Positions 1 to 8,943 are shown, numbered from the stretch's first letter. The stretch is 64,000 nucleotides of DNA from Hoylesella loescheii DSM 19665 = JCM 12249 = ATCC 15930 (GCF_000378085.1 NZ_KB899211.1:276071-340070), one strand, 5' to 3'. The notes: a model not told the origin generated them from the sequence alone. Numbers and translations: made by a program.

Positions 1-813
1 GTTTCAATGCAATGGTACGCCAAGAAAAAAGATAAGGCCACGACATTCCCCCTCTTCGAATACGGCATTAGCTTTAACGAGCAAACCGCCGAGAAGCGTT
101 TGAAGGGCGAATGGACATGGGAAACGGGACTGAACAGTCGCATCGTGGATAATTTGGAACGTGTGCGCGACTATGGTATGCTGGTGGTTTACTCCAATTG
201 GAGCTTCCTCAAGAACCGTAGTAAAGACCGTCGACGCTACGAACGACAACAACTGGATTGGCTGGCATACGTGGCTGGCAAGCGCGAATCGCGTCGATTG
301 CTGGGCGATTACGTGTTGAGCGAACAAGACATCGTGAAGAATATGCCCCACGAAGATGCTACCTTCACCACCACTTGGAGCATAGACCTGCACTATCCCG
401 ATACGATTAACGCTCGAAACTTCGCTACTGGTCCTTTCAAAGCCATCTCGCGACAGCGCGTAATCTATCCTTACGCCGTGCCATACCGCTGTCTTTACTC
501 GCGCAATGTAAGCAACCTCTTCATGGCTGGACGAAATATCAGCGTTACACATGTGGCTCTTGGTTCGGTGCGCGTTATGCGAACAACGGGCATGATGGGC
601 GAAGTGGTGGGTATGGCAGCTTCTGTTTGCCATGTCAACAGGGCTTACCCGCGTCAGGTTTACACCCATTTCTTGCCCCAACTGCAAGCCCTCATGGAGC
701 GCGGAGTGGGTAATGCCAACCTGCCCAACAACCAAAACTACAACGAAGGATGGGTGCTTGAACAACCGCCACGGATCGAAAGCAAACACGTAGACCAAGA
801 ACAGGATGAATAA
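1..813 (+). CDS. FAD-dependent oxidoreductase, C-terminal part (cut by window edge)
   Basis: The frame is open from base 1, so the gene begins outside the window; about 270 residues are visible. The segment near residues 155-210 (VPYRCLYSRNVSNLFMAGRN, then THVALGSVRVMRTTGMMGE) matches the C-terminal FAD-contacting region of the FAD_oxidored family (PF12831), large secreted or periplasmic flavoproteins common in Bacteroidetes. The Rossmann dinucleotide motif would be in the missing N-terminal part. The substrate cannot be read from this. It is followed after about 250 bp by a secreted phosphatase/nuclease-fold enzyme on the same strand. Family assignment is from remembered motif resemblance. 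Confidence 0.8.
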   Translation, partial: VSMQWYAKKKDKATTFPLFEYGISFNEQTAEKRLKGEWTWETGLNSRIVDNLERVRDYGMLVVYSNWSFLKNRSKDRRRYERQQLDWLAYVAGKRESRRLLGDYVLSEQDIVKNMPHEDATFTTTWSIDLHYPDTINARNFATGPFKAISRQRVIYPYAVPYRCLYSRNVSNLFMAGRNISVTHVALGSVRVMRTTGMMGEVVGMAASVCHVNRAYPRQVYTHFLPQLQALMERGVGNANLPNNQNYNEGWVLEQPPRIESKHVDQEQDE

Positions 814-1060
814 AGCCTCACCCCCCAGCCCCTCTCCAAGAGGCGAGGGGAGTGATGTGTCTTGTGAATTTGATGCCAAACAACCAGCTGAAAAAGTGGA
901 AGGGTGAAAGAATGGAAAGGTGAAAAGATGGCCAAGGCTGGCCAACTTGTAAACTCGTGAACTTGGAAAAAGGTGAAACGTCTGTTTTCCTTTCTTCACG
1001 TGTTTCCCCTTTAAAAGCCTGTTCTTCTGTCAAAGAGCTCAATATAAATTATATAATGCA

Positions 1061-2113
1061 ATGAAAAAACTAGTTATTGCCCTGCTGCTGGCCGCCTTTG
1101 CCTGCACGGCCACAGCACAAAAGACTGCGCAAAGCGCAACAAAGCGGGCCGTTCAGTTCACCGTTCTGCAATGGAATATCTGGCAGGAAGGCACGCTCAT
1201 ACCAGGCGGTTTTGAAGCCATCGTGAACGAATTGGCACATTTGCAGCCCGATTTCGTTACGCTTAGCGAGGTGCGCAACTACAATGATGTGGACTTTACG
1301 CACATGCTGTGTCAGGCATTGAAAGAGAAAGGTCTCACCTATTATTCGTTCCGCAGCAAGGATTCGGGACTGCTTAGCAAGCATCCCATCATCGATTGGA
1401 CACCCGTTTTCCCCGAAAACCGCGACCATGGAAGCATCTATAAGCTCGTGTCGAAGGTTCAAGGCGTTGAAGTGGCCGTATATACGGGTCACCTAGACTA
1501 TCTTGACTGTGCCTATTATAACGTGCGTGGCTACGACGGCAACACCTTTAAGGAGACCAAGAAGCCCGAAACCATCGAAGAGGTGTTGCGCCTTAACGAC
1601 CTGTCTTGGCGCGATAACGCCGTGCAGATATTCCTTAACGAGGCTCGCCACGATATTGCAGCAGGACGCTGCGTGGTGTTTGGTGGCGACTTCAACGAAC
1701 CCTCGCACCTCGATTGGATACATGCCACGGCCAATCTTTACGACCACAACGGCATGGCCATTCCTTGGACGGTGTCGACTATGCTGCACAGAGAGGGCTT
1801 TAAGGATAGCTATCGAGAACTATACCCCAACCCCGTAACCCATCCAGGCTTCACCTATCCTTGCTTTAACATAGCGGCCGACATCTCAAAGCTTACTTGG
1901 GCGCCCAAGGCAGACGAACGTGAGCGCATAGACCTTATATATTTTAAGGGCAATGGCATGCAAGTAGACCAAGCACAGGTATTCGGTCCCAACGTCTGCG
2001 TATGCCGCTCGCAACCCGTTCAAGACAAATGGGACGACCCCATCTTGCTTCCCAAAGGCGGAACATGGCCCACCGACCACCGCGGATTATTGGTTAAGTT
2101 TGTGGTGCAATAG
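1061..2113 (+). CDS. Secreted endonuclease/exonuclease/phosphatase-fold hydrolase
   Basis: A 350-aa protein with a clear signal peptide (MKKLVIALLLAAFACTATAQ), so exported to the periplasm or beyond. Motifs of the EEP superfamily appear in order: QWNIW near residue 37, the metal-binding Glu in TLSEVRN (E70), GHLDY, the catalytic FGGDFNEP near residue 210, RIDLIYFKG, and the final TDHRGLLVKF that carries the conserved Asp-His pair. The catalytic set is complete, so it should be active as a Mg-dependent phosphodiesterase or phosphatase. Exported members act on nucleic acids, phospholipids or sugar phosphates, and the substrate cannot be told from sequence. A strong terminator follows. Confidence 0.85.
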   Translation: MKKLVIALLLAAFACTATAQKTAQSATKRAVQFTVLQWNIWQEGTLIPGGFEAIVNELAHLQPDFVTLSEVRNYNDVDFTHMLCQALKEKGLTYYSFRSKDSGLLSKHPIIDWTPVFPENRDHGSIYKLVSKVQGVEVAVYTGHLDYLDCAYYNVRGYDGNTFKETKKPETIEEVLRLNDLSWRDNAVQIFLNEARHDIAAGRCVVFGGDFNEPSHLDWIHATANLYDHNGMAIPWTVSTMLHREGFKDSYRELYPNPVTHPGFTYPCFNIAADISKLTWAPKADERERIDLIYFKGNGMQVDQAQVFGPNVCVCRSQPVQDKWDDPILLPKGGTWPTDHRGLLVKFVVQ

Positions 2114-2280
2114 GCTCGTCAATGAAGTTTGATGGCTAGCATGAGTACGTGTAAATAATTTTGTATATTGTGCTACTACGTGTTCGTGCTGCACACCATC
2201 ATCTAATCATATCCCTTCGGCTGCCATCCTGCAACTGTTTTAGCAACAAAGGGCAGGCAGTAGGAAGCCTAGTGTTTATA

Positions 2281-2317
2281 AAGTGGCATCATTATGTATG
2301 ATGCCACTTCTTTTTTT
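2281..2317 (+). terminator. Rho-independent terminator after the EEP-fold gene
   Basis: A perfect 12-bp stem (AAGTGGCATCAT at 2281-2292 pairs with 2298-2309), a 5-nt loop, and a run of seven T from 2311. A mobile element begins six bases past the T run, whose end is part of the element's flanking direct repeat. Confidence 0.9.
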
Positions 2318-2322
2318 ATGTT

Positions 2323-2756
2323 ACGCGAGTTCGGGATAAGAGCCACTTGTTATGCCAACTACCGCGTAGCGGTTGGTCCGTTGGTAGGGCAGCGTTGGGA
2401 GCAATAGCGACCTACACTGCCTAAGCCGTACGTGGGAAAAGCTAGGCCGAAGGCCTTGGTCTTTTTACATTTGGACTATCTGTTTAGTGAAACCAATGGA
2501 TAAAACAATGCCCTTTGTCAATAGCATTTACCCCTATATATCCGTATATCGACTAGACCATAGATGCGGTAAACGTAAAAAAGACCAAGACCTACGGCCT
2601 TGAAGGATTAAATGCACCGCTTAGGCAGGGTAGCTTACTTCGTTCGCAACCTTGCCCTACCAACGGACCAACCGCTACGCGGTAGTTGGTGAGATAGTCA
2701 TTCGTTTTTTATCTAATCTTGTTTAAAAAGCATCGTGTCTTATCCCGAACTCGCGT
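2323..2756. mobile_element. MITE-like element E1 with a nested fold-back insert
   Basis: The 434-bp element is bounded by perfect 18-bp inverted repeats: ACGCGAGTTCGGGATAAG at 2323-2340 and its complement at 2739-2756. The direct repeat TATGTT lies on both sides (2317-2322, 2757-2762). No ORF inside could encode a transposase. The outer sequence matches the 123-125 bp elements at 13994 and 38846, but its centre is interrupted by about 300 bp. That insert begins and ends with a perfect 37-bp inverted repeat (2355-2391 and 2653-2689), with weaker complementarity running further inwards. Confidence 0.8.
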
Positions 2757-2860
2757 TATGTTGTAGTTTCTCTGCATGCCTGACGGTAGAACCACTTGAA
2801 TGACTTGAGGAGTGTGGTTAGGCATACTGTGCTTTGGCGTTAATCGGCATGAAAGAAAAT

Positions 2861-3446
2861 ACGCGAGTTTGGGATAAGACACAATCGTTATGTCTGCTAT
2901 AGCGTGGCGTTAGCTGGCGAGATAGCTATTTTGTTACTAGTTGATTCTTGTTTAAAAGGCATGGTCTTTTATCCCGCACTCGGCAATTAACCATTCCGTC
3001 GTTCGCATTTTCATCATTCAGGAAATGCGCTTGCTATGCCCTGATAATGCATTATTACATTAACCGCCGTGCTATATCTGTTTTGGACGGTTGTTCCATG
3101 TCATCTGGACGGCTGTTCCATTTCAACTGGAACCCCGTTCCAGCTTATCTGGAACAGGCTTCCATCTTAGCTGTAACAATGTGGGATGTTAAAAACCTCA
3201 CTTCAAAGGCTTATAGGGTAGGGAACGAAAGGTGACATTTGGAGAGCGGAAGGGTGGGTGGTTGGTGGTGATAGGCTGTGGAACGAACCATCTAGATGGT
3301 GTCAAGCTAGTGTCAAACGTTACGCGAATTCGGGATAAGGCACGATGCTTTCTTGAGCAAGATTAGAGAAAAAACGAATGGTTATCATACCAACTGGCGC
3401 CACCCGATACGCCACATAACGATTGTGTTTTATCCTGAACTTGCGT
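2861..3446. mobile_element. Composite MITE-like element E2 (586 bp)
   Basis: The left end ACGCGAGTTTGGGATAAG (2861) and right end (to 3446) are inverted copies of the E-family terminal repeat. The 8-bp direct repeat AAGAAAAT flanks the whole (2853-2860, 3447-3454). The first and last about 125 bp each resemble a complete short element, in opposite orientation, so this looks like two short elements enclosing about 340 bp of passenger DNA. The passenger includes a 4 x 22 bp palindromic array. The same 586-588 bp arrangement recurs at 23185-23772 with different flanks. No transposase is encoded. Confidence 0.8.
3093..3180. repeat. Type A array: four 22-bp TTCCA/TGGAA palindromic units, inside E2
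   Basis: Four consecutive 22-bp units start at 3093, 3115, 3137 and 3159. Each approximates GTTCCA, 7 variable bases, TGGAAC, then 3 bases. The first unit ends TGGAC and the fourth starts CTTCCA and ends TGTAAC. The same four-unit layout is found at 13712, 23418, 38673 and 55015. Confidence 0.85.
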
Positions 3447-3478
3447 AAGAAAATATAAGTTGGTGCGCTACAAGCCTT

Positions 3479-3566
3479 TTGTAGTGTGGCTACAATTGGT
3501 TGGTAGTGGCACTACCGATGAGTTGTAGTGTGACTACAAGCGACTTGTAGTGGCCCTACAAAGGGT
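3479..3566. repeat. Type B array: four 22-bp TTGTAG/CTACAA palindromic units
   Basis: Units start at 3479, 3501, 3523 and 3545. The best approximate TTGTAG, 5 bases, CTACAA, plus 5 bases; the second has a compensating pair of changes (TGGTAG / CTACCG). A partial unit precedes. After the array comes TTGTACTG and then TTGATGATAAA, which also follows the related array at 29789-29876. It sits 24 bp beyond the flanking direct repeat of E2 and just 3' of the transporter gene. Confidence 0.8.
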
Positions 3567-3645
3567 TTTGTACTGACCAGTTGATGATAAAATGGGTGTT
3601 TTGTTTTGATTGATGGGTGTGCGATGGGGGGCTTTTCACGCGGCC

Positions 3646-5310
3646 TTATGCCAAGAAAAACATCACCATCATTTGCACGATAATCACGCGGAGGAACATT
3701 CCTAGGGGGTAAACAGTGGCATAGGTAACGGCGGGCGTATCGCCTTCGAGCGTCTCGCTGGCGTAAGTGAGGGCCATGGGGTTGGCCATCGACCCGCAAA
3801 GAATGCCACAAATAGACCCGAAATCGAGTCGTTTGGTGCGCAGGGCGATGTAACCTACCAGCAAAACGGGTACAACTGTGAGTACGAAACCTAATCCAAC
3901 CCAGAGCAATCCCTCGGGGCGTATCACCGTTTCGAAGAAGTCTTGACCCGCATCTAGTCCTAAACAGGCTAGATAGAGCGACAAGCCCAACTGTCGGAGC
4001 ATGAGTGATGCGCTGCGTGTGGTGTATGAAACAAGGCGGAAACGCGGTCCAATGCTGCCCACAAGTATGCCCATCACGATGGGACCTCCTGCCAATCCCA
4101 TGCGCACAGGACCACTCATGCCAGGCAGCATGATGGGAATTGTGCCGATGGCAAGACCTAGAAGCATGCCTAGGAAGATGGCACCAAGGTTAGGTTCGTT
4201 AAGCGTTTGTACAGCGTTACCCAAGTATTGCTCCACGTTTTCCAAAGCATCGTGCTCGCCAACCACCGTAACGCGGTCGCCGTATTGTAGGCGTAAGTCG
4301 TTTGTTCCTAGAAGTTTGGTGTCGCCACGGGTAACACGACTGACGTTCACTCCGTATGTATTGCGCAGCTGTAGGCTGCCAAGCTTCTTGCCATTGAGCA
4401 TCGGACGGGTGATAACCACCACCTTCGATTCCACCGTCTTGTCGATGTGGTTCCAGTCTATCTTGTCTTTGTTCCAGTCTTTATCCACCTTTTTGCCCAG
4501 AAGTAGCTCCATTCCACCCACCTCGTCATCGGTAGTGACCACCAGAACATTATCTCCTAGTTTTAGTTTGGTGGTAGAAATGGGCACGATAACCTGCTCG
4601 TTGCGCCATATTCGCGAAACGATGAAGCGAATATGAGCCATCTGTGAGATTTCGGCCAGTGTTTTGCCGTCGATAGCCTGATTAACGACTTCGTATTGCG
4701 CCACGTAAGTGTGGTCTTCGTCTTGTGGTGAACGTGGTATTAGGTCTTCGGGTTTTACAAATAACTTGCGGAGTAATATCATGGCGAAAATAACGCCTAA
4801 AACGCCAAGGGGATAAGCCACGGCGCAGCCAAGTGCCGCACTGCGGGTGGAGAATCCGAAGTTTTCGAGGGCCTGTTGGGCGGCTCCGAGGGCGGGCGTG
4901 TTGGTAACGGCACCGCAAAGAATACCCACCATGGTTTGCAATGGCACGCTGGTGAGTTGCGAAAGTGCAAGGGCAAGGATGGTGCCCACGGCGATAACGG
5001 CAAATCCCCAAAGGTTGAGTGAGATGCCTTCTTTACGCAACGACCCGAAGAAGTTTGGTCCGACGTGCAACCCCAGTGTGTAAACGAAGAGCACAAGACC
5101 GAAGGTTTCGGCGTATTCAAGCACCTTTGGGTCGATGTCTAGTCCCCAATGGCCTGCGATGATGCCTATAAAGAATACGAATGCCACGCCAAGCGAAATG
5201 CCCTTGACGCGTATCTTACCCAGAATTAGGCCTAAATAGCATATCAGCGACAGCACTACTACGGTCTGTATGGCTGAATGCACCGTGAATAGGCCGTTAA
5301 TCCAATCCAT
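3646..5310 (-). CDS. AspT/YidE-family putative transporter with two TrkA_C domains
   Basis: A 554-aa inner-membrane protein with the internal duplication typical of the aspartate:alanine exchanger family (PF06826). An N-terminal membrane half carries GAVTNTPALGAAQ (near residue 133) and a C-terminal membrane half carries the equivalent GSMANPMALTYASE. Between them lie two soluble TrkA_C-like regions, roughly residues 200-280 and 290-370, which in relatives bind a small ligand. Length matches the family (about 550-560 aa). The substrate is unknown; AspT exchanges Asp for Ala, but YidE/YbjL-type members are uncharacterised. It is a single gene with its own promoter. Confidence 0.88.
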   Translation of the reverse strand: MDWINGLFTVHSAIQTVVVLSLICYLGLILGKIRVKGISLGVAFVFFIGIIAGHWGLDIDPKVLEYAETFGLVLFVYTLGLHVGPNFFGSLRKEGISLNLWGFAVIAVGTILALALSQLTSVPLQTMVGILCGAVTNTPALGAAQQALENFGFSTRSAALGCAVAYPLGVLGVIFAMILLRKLFVKPEDLIPRSPQDEDHTYVAQYEVVNQAIDGKTLAEISQMAHIRFIVSRIWRNEQVIVPISTTKLKLGDNVLVVTTDDEVGGMELLLGKKVDKDWNKDKIDWNHIDKTVESKVVVITRPMLNGKKLGSLQLRNTYGVNVSRVTRGDTKLLGTNDLRLQYGDRVTVVGEHDALENVEQYLGNAVQTLNEPNLGAIFLGMLLGLAIGTIPIMLPGMSGPVRMGLAGGPIVMGILVGSIGPRFRLVSYTTRSASLMLRQLGLSLYLACLGLDAGQDFFETVIRPEGLLWVGLGFVLTVVPVLLVGYIALRTKRLDFGSICGILCGSMANPMALTYASETLEGDTPAVTYATVYPLGMFLRVIIVQMMVMFFLA

Positions 5311-5337
5311 TGTTTATATTTATTTTGATATTCTTTG

Positions 5338-5368
5338 CAAAGGTAGTGCAAAGACGGGGAATGGCAAA
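5338..5368 (-). promoter_or_regulatory. Bacteroidetes-type promoter for the AspT/YidE gene
   Basis: Reading the minus strand, TTTG lies at 5368-5365, then 19 bp, then TACCTTTG at 5345-5338. This fits the Bacteroidetes -33/-7 consensus (TTTG, 19-21 bp, TAnnTTTG). The start codon is 27 bp downstream of the -7 box. Confidence 0.75.
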
Positions 5369-5514
5369 ATGTTGAGAGAGAAAAAGGTGGAAAGGGTGAA
5401 AAGGTGAAAGAGTGAAAAGGTGAAAAGATGGCTTCGCCTTTGGAAAGGTGAAAAAGTGAAAGGGTGAAGGGATGGATAAAGCCAATTAAAGGGGAAAAAG
5501 TGAAAAGGGGAAAG

Positions 5515-5690
5515 GGTGAAAAGATGGCTTCGCCTATTAACTTAGATGCTTAGTTGTATTAGGTAATTGGTTATTTTAGGTAATCCTGGCTTTCTAGATA
5601 AAATAGGCTTTATAGATTAACTAGGTTTTCTTGCTTAACCGCTCATCCCTTTACAACTTCCTACTTTACTCCTTACTACCTCCTACTTAC
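5515..5690 (+). repeat. Left arm of a 176-bp inverted repeat (pair at 10979-11154)
   Basis: The sequence 5515-5690 is the reverse complement of 10979-11154 with about nine mismatches, roughly 95% identity. It starts in GGTGAAAAGATGGCTTCGCC, runs through a unique AT-rich part, and ends in a CCTACTT/CCTTACT-rich tract. The rest of the gap between the transporter and cdaA is GTGAAAAG-type tract (5380-5520) and more CTTACTCC-type tract (5690-5810). Confidence 0.85.
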
Positions 5691-5815
5691 GACTTTACTA
5701 CCTCCTACTAACCATCCTACTATTCCCTACTTTACTCCTTACTACTTCCTACTTACTACCTAACTCCTTCCTACTTACTCCTTCCTACCCAACTCCTTAC
5801 TCCTCACTTCTAGGC
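5691..5815 (+). repeat. Degenerate CCTACTT/CCTTACT simple-sequence tract
   Basis: Low-complexity DNA built from degenerate units such as CTCCTTACTACTTCCTACTT. The complementary version (GGAGTAAGTAG) fills 10861-10978, so the tract extends the inverted-repeat pair in less exact form. It lies just 3' of cdaA. Confidence 0.7.
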
Positions 5816-5822
5816 CTTTTGC

Positions 5823-6596
5823 TTACCTAAACCCTTCTTCTGTCAGTATGCTTTCAAGTTCTTCTGCCGAAAGGCGCAGGCGGAATTTACCTTCGATGGC
5901 CACCGATATGTTACCCGTCTCCTCGGAAACGATAACGGCCATGGCGTCGCTACTCTGACTTATGCCCATGGCGGCACGGTGGCGAAGGCCCAGAGAACGA
6001 GGAATGTCTTGGTTATGAGATACGGGAAGGATGCAGCCCGCAGCCTTAATGCGTTTTTTGGAAATAACCATTGCGCCATCGTGAAGGGGCGAATTCTTGA
6101 AGAAAATATTCTCGATGAGGCGCTGGTTGATACGTGCGTCGATGAGGTCGCCCGTGTCTACGATGTCGTCTAGCGGTTCGCCGCGCTCGATAACGATGAG
6201 TGCGCCCACCTTTCCGCGTGCCATCGACATACAAGCCATTACGATCGGGATGATGGTTTCTTTGTCTTCCTTGTCCTTGTTGTCGTTCTTATAGAAGAAA
6301 TTCATCACGCCACGCACACGCTGATGTGCCCCTAGGGAATAGAGAAACTTGCGTATCTCTTCTTGAAAGAGGATGATGAGGGTTATCACGCCCACGCTAA
6401 TCAACTTGTCGAGAATACCGCCAAGGAGACGCATCTCGAACACTTGGCTCACCATCAGCCATATCAGCACGAAGAACATGATGCCGATGAAGATGTTGAG
6501 CGAACGCGACTCTTTCATCAAACGATAGAGATAATAGAGCATCAGTGCCACGAGCACGATGTCGATGATGTCTTTTATTCCGAAGTTGAAGAACAT
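5823..6596 (-). CDS. cdaA: Diadenylate cyclase CdaA
   Basis: A 257-aa membrane-anchored enzyme that condenses two ATP into cyclic di-AMP, a second messenger for osmolyte transport and envelope homeostasis. Three hydrophobic segments fill residues 1-80, followed by the DAC domain (about 95-230). Both catalytic motifs are intact: DGA in SPLHDGAMVISKKRI and RHR in LGLRHRAAMGIS. Length and architecture match the CdaA/YbbP family (TIGR00159). It lies 65 bp downstream of folP on the same strand, a gene order I recall from other Bacteroidetes, so the two are probably cotranscribed. Its 3' side is the simple-sequence tract. Confidence 0.95.
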   Translation of the reverse strand: MFFNFGIKDIIDIVLVALMLYYLYRLMKESRSLNIFIGIMFFVLIWLMVSQVFEMRLLGGILDKLISVGVITLIILFQEEIRKFLYSLGAHQRVRGVMNFFYKNDNKDKEDKETIIPIVMACMSMARGKVGALIVIERGEPLDDIVDTGDLIDARINQRLIENIFFKNSPLHDGAMVISKKRIKAAGCILPVSHNQDIPRSLGLRHRAAMGISQSSDAMAVIVSEETGNISVAIEGKFRLRLSAEELESILTEEGFR

Positions 6597-6661
6597 AATG
6601 GCTTGTTATAAAAAGGCCCGAATGCTAGTGATACATGGCGTTCGGGCTGTGGGGTGAATGT

Positions 6662-7510
6662 TTATGGAGTTGTTGAGGACATTGTTCGGGTGAAAAGCGT
6701 AACCGCTTCCACTGCCTCTTTCACGTCGTGCACGCGCAGGATGTTAGCTCCTTTCATCAGTGCCATGGTGTGTAGCACGGTTGTTCCGTTGAGAGCGGTG
6801 TCGGCATTGCCACCAATGGTTTTGTATATCATCGACTTTCGCGACACGCCCACCAGCGTAGGGAGGTCTAGCACCTGCATTTTCTCCATCTCGTTAAGCA
6901 GCAGGAAGTTTTGTTCTACGGTCTTCCCAAAGCCGTATCCGGGGTCTAAGATGATGTCTTTAACGCCCAGCGTGCGCAGCTGCGACACCTTTCGGGCAAA
7001 TCCCAACAACACTTCGCGCAGCGTTGGTTGTACCGACATGAGGATGTAAGGCACCCCCAAGCGCGCCACCGTGTGAAAGATTTGGGGCAGTTCGCCCGTT
7101 TCGGGCTCGAGCGGAACATTGGCCACGCCCGTCAGTCCACCCTCCGACACGTCGTTAATGATGTCTGCCCCATATTCTTCTACGCACATCTGTGCCACTT
7201 CGGGGCGAAAGGTATCTACCGAAATCACCACGTCGGGCAGTTCTTTTCGCACCACGGTCAAAGCCTTGCGCAGGCGTTTCATCTCTTCGCTTTGGCTCAC
7301 TTGCTCGGCACCTGGTCGTGTAGAGAATGCCCCCACGTCTATCATCGTGGCTCCTTCTTCTATTATTTGGTTGGCGCGACGCGCTATTTCTTTTTCTGTT
7401 CGCGCACGACTACCTGTGTAAAACGAATCGGGTGTGGCGTTGAGAATGCCCATCACGCGAGGTGTGGAGAGGTCGAAAAGTTTTTGTTTGACTGTGATTG
7501 AGAACGACAT
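6662..7510 (-). CDS. folP: Dihydropteroate synthase
   Basis: A 282-aa cytoplasmic TIM-barrel enzyme of folate synthesis that joins 6-hydroxymethyl-dihydropterin diphosphate and p-aminobenzoate; it is the sulfonamide target. Signatures visible: GILNATPDSFY (residues 21-31), DVGAFSTRPGA, ISVDTF, INDVSEG, DIILDPGYGFGKT, VGVSRKSMI, and a C-terminal LRVHDVKEA with the conserved R-x-H-D. The loop that in many homologues reads MHMxGTP is here LMSVQPTLREV, so the usual His is absent. It is the upstream gene of a likely folP-cdaA unit. Confidence 0.95.
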   Translation of the reverse strand: MSFSITVKQKLFDLSTPRVMGILNATPDSFYTGSRARTEKEIARRANQIIEEGATMIDVGAFSTRPGAEQVSQSEEMKRLRKALTVVRKELPDVVISVDTFRPEVAQMCVEEYGADIINDVSEGGLTGVANVPLEPETGELPQIFHTVARLGVPYILMSVQPTLREVLLGFARKVSQLRTLGVKDIILDPGYGFGKTVEQNFLLLNEMEKMQVLDLPTLVGVSRKSMIYKTIGGNADTALNGTTVLHTMALMKGANILRVHDVKEAVEAVTLFTRTMSSTTP

Positions 7511-7758
7511 GTGTTAAGGGTTTATGCTTGTTCGTGGCGTTTTTGGCAAGCCCTATGCCTGTGGCGTGAGGGCATGGGGGATGAGTTGTTGAACTTGCCA
7601 AACGTGTTTCCAAGCCTCCGACTTATTGGGGAGAGGACTTGAAAACACGTGGTTTTGCGGCTTGAGGCATGGGGTGGGGCGTGCGTCGTTTGCTTTAAGT
7701 GGTTTGCTATACCACCAACCTTGGCCCGTTCGCTATGTTTTTTCGCTGGGGTAGAGGC

Positions 7759-8907
7759 TTATTTGCCTTTACCGAATAGCTCGTCGAGCAGGGTATAGAA
7801 GGCCGGATCTTCGCCAACGATGGTTTTAATGATCTTACCATCAGGACCAACGATGATCTTCGTGGGGAACCCTTGGATGGCATAATCTGACAAAACCTTG
7901 CTCTCGCGTGGGTTATACACGTTCAGCCAAGGCAGTTCGTGCTTCTTAACGGCAGCCTTCCACTTCTCGGGAGTGTCGTTGCAGTCAACGCCTAGAATTT
8001 CAAACTTACCCTTATACTTTTGATAATATTCCTTCATTTTTGGGAAACCCTTGATGCACCAGCCACACCACGAACCCCAGAAGTCGAGTACCACGTACTT
8101 GCCTTTAAGGCTCGACATCTTAAATGGCTTGCCATTGATGTTGTTTAGCGTGAAGTCGGGAGCCACAACGCCAGCTGCTTGCATCTTGGCAGCTTTCTCT
8201 CTGATTTCTTTTTCGGCTTTCTGTTGGTTGATGCTAGCCATGTAGAAGTCTTTCATACGTCCTTCCCTAACGGCGGGCGACATCATGTTGGCGGCTTCTT
8301 CCATTTCTTCCAGCGTTTCGAGGCTGGTTACGATAATGGCGTTAGCTTCGTAATCGGGGTGCGCCTTGATAAAATCCTTGTATGCCACACTGGCCTTAGC
8401 TTGTAAGGCAGGTGCTTTTTCTTGATACTCTTTCATCAAGTCTTCTTGCTTTTCGCCCTTTTCCATGCGTTCGTTCAGCGACTTAATGTAGGCCTGCAGT
8501 TCGGCTTGACTGTTCTCAAGAGCATTTTTCATCTCGGCGAACTCTTTGTAAAACTTGGTTCCTCCGTAGGTGTATTTGTTGTCTGTTTCGGCATTCAGTT
8601 CGATCGTTTCACCAGGAACGCCCACGAAAGCCACGTATTGCTGCGATTTTCCTCTTGCTGCTTCGGGTGTAGCCAACGTCACTTCAGCCACCTTTGGCAG
8701 CTTAATTTCGAAATCGAAGGCACCGTTTTTCAGCACGATGGTGTTTTGAACGTTGGGCCTTTGTCCAGGTTCAGCAACGTAAACCAGTAGCGAGTCGCCG
8801 AAGTTTTTCAGCATACCCTTCACTTTCAGCACGCCTTCCGCGGGGTTGGCAGCATTGGCAGATAACATGACAGCCGTTGCCAAGACGGTAAAAAGTATTC
8901 TTCTCAT
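7759..8907 (-). CDS. Periplasmic TlpA/ResA-like thioredoxin-fold protein
   Basis: A 382-aa exported protein with signal peptide at residues 1-20. Residues about 25-115 look like the beta-rich DUF4369-type N-terminal domain often fused to Bacteroidetes thioredoxins. A helical, charged middle (120-245) follows, and then an AhpC/TSA-thioredoxin domain from APDFTLNNINGK (250) on. The redox motif is WCGWC (C281, C284), and the cis-Pro region reads GFPTKI. The likely role is thiol-disulfide exchange in the periplasm, possibly reducing apocytochrome or other proteins; the partner is unknown. Its promoter region lies back to back with that of efp. Confidence 0.87.
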   Translation of the reverse strand: MRRILFTVLATAVMLSANAANPAEGVLKVKGMLKNFGDSLLVYVAEPGQRPNVQNTIVLKNGAFDFEIKLPKVAEVTLATPEAARGKSQQYVAFVGVPGETIELNAETDNKYTYGGTKFYKEFAEMKNALENSQAELQAYIKSLNERMEKGEKQEDLMKEYQEKAPALQAKASVAYKDFIKAHPDYEANAIIVTSLETLEEMEEAANMMSPAVREGRMKDFYMASINQQKAEKEIREKAAKMQAAGVVAPDFTLNNINGKPFKMSSLKGKYVVLDFWGSWCGWCIKGFPKMKEYYQKYKGKFEILGVDCNDTPEKWKAAVKKHELPWLNVYNPRESKVLSDYAIQGFPTKIIVGPDGKIIKTIVGEDPAFYTLLDELFGKGK

Positions 8908-8943
8908 TGTTTTAATATGTGTATTTGGTGTCTATTTAATACG

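Noticed and set aside
4..999. 331-codon minus-strand frame over the oxidoreductase gene
   Set aside because: Antisense to a recognisable flavoprotein segment; composition typical of a shadow frame.
3093..3180. Possible CRISPR array (regular short repeats)
   Set aside because: Units are contiguous 22-bp palindromes with conserved arms and variable centres of 7 bp, only four units, and no cas genes in the window. Spacers are far too short.
7028..7501. Plus-strand frame opposite folP
   Set aside because: folP has all family motifs; the opposite frame has none.
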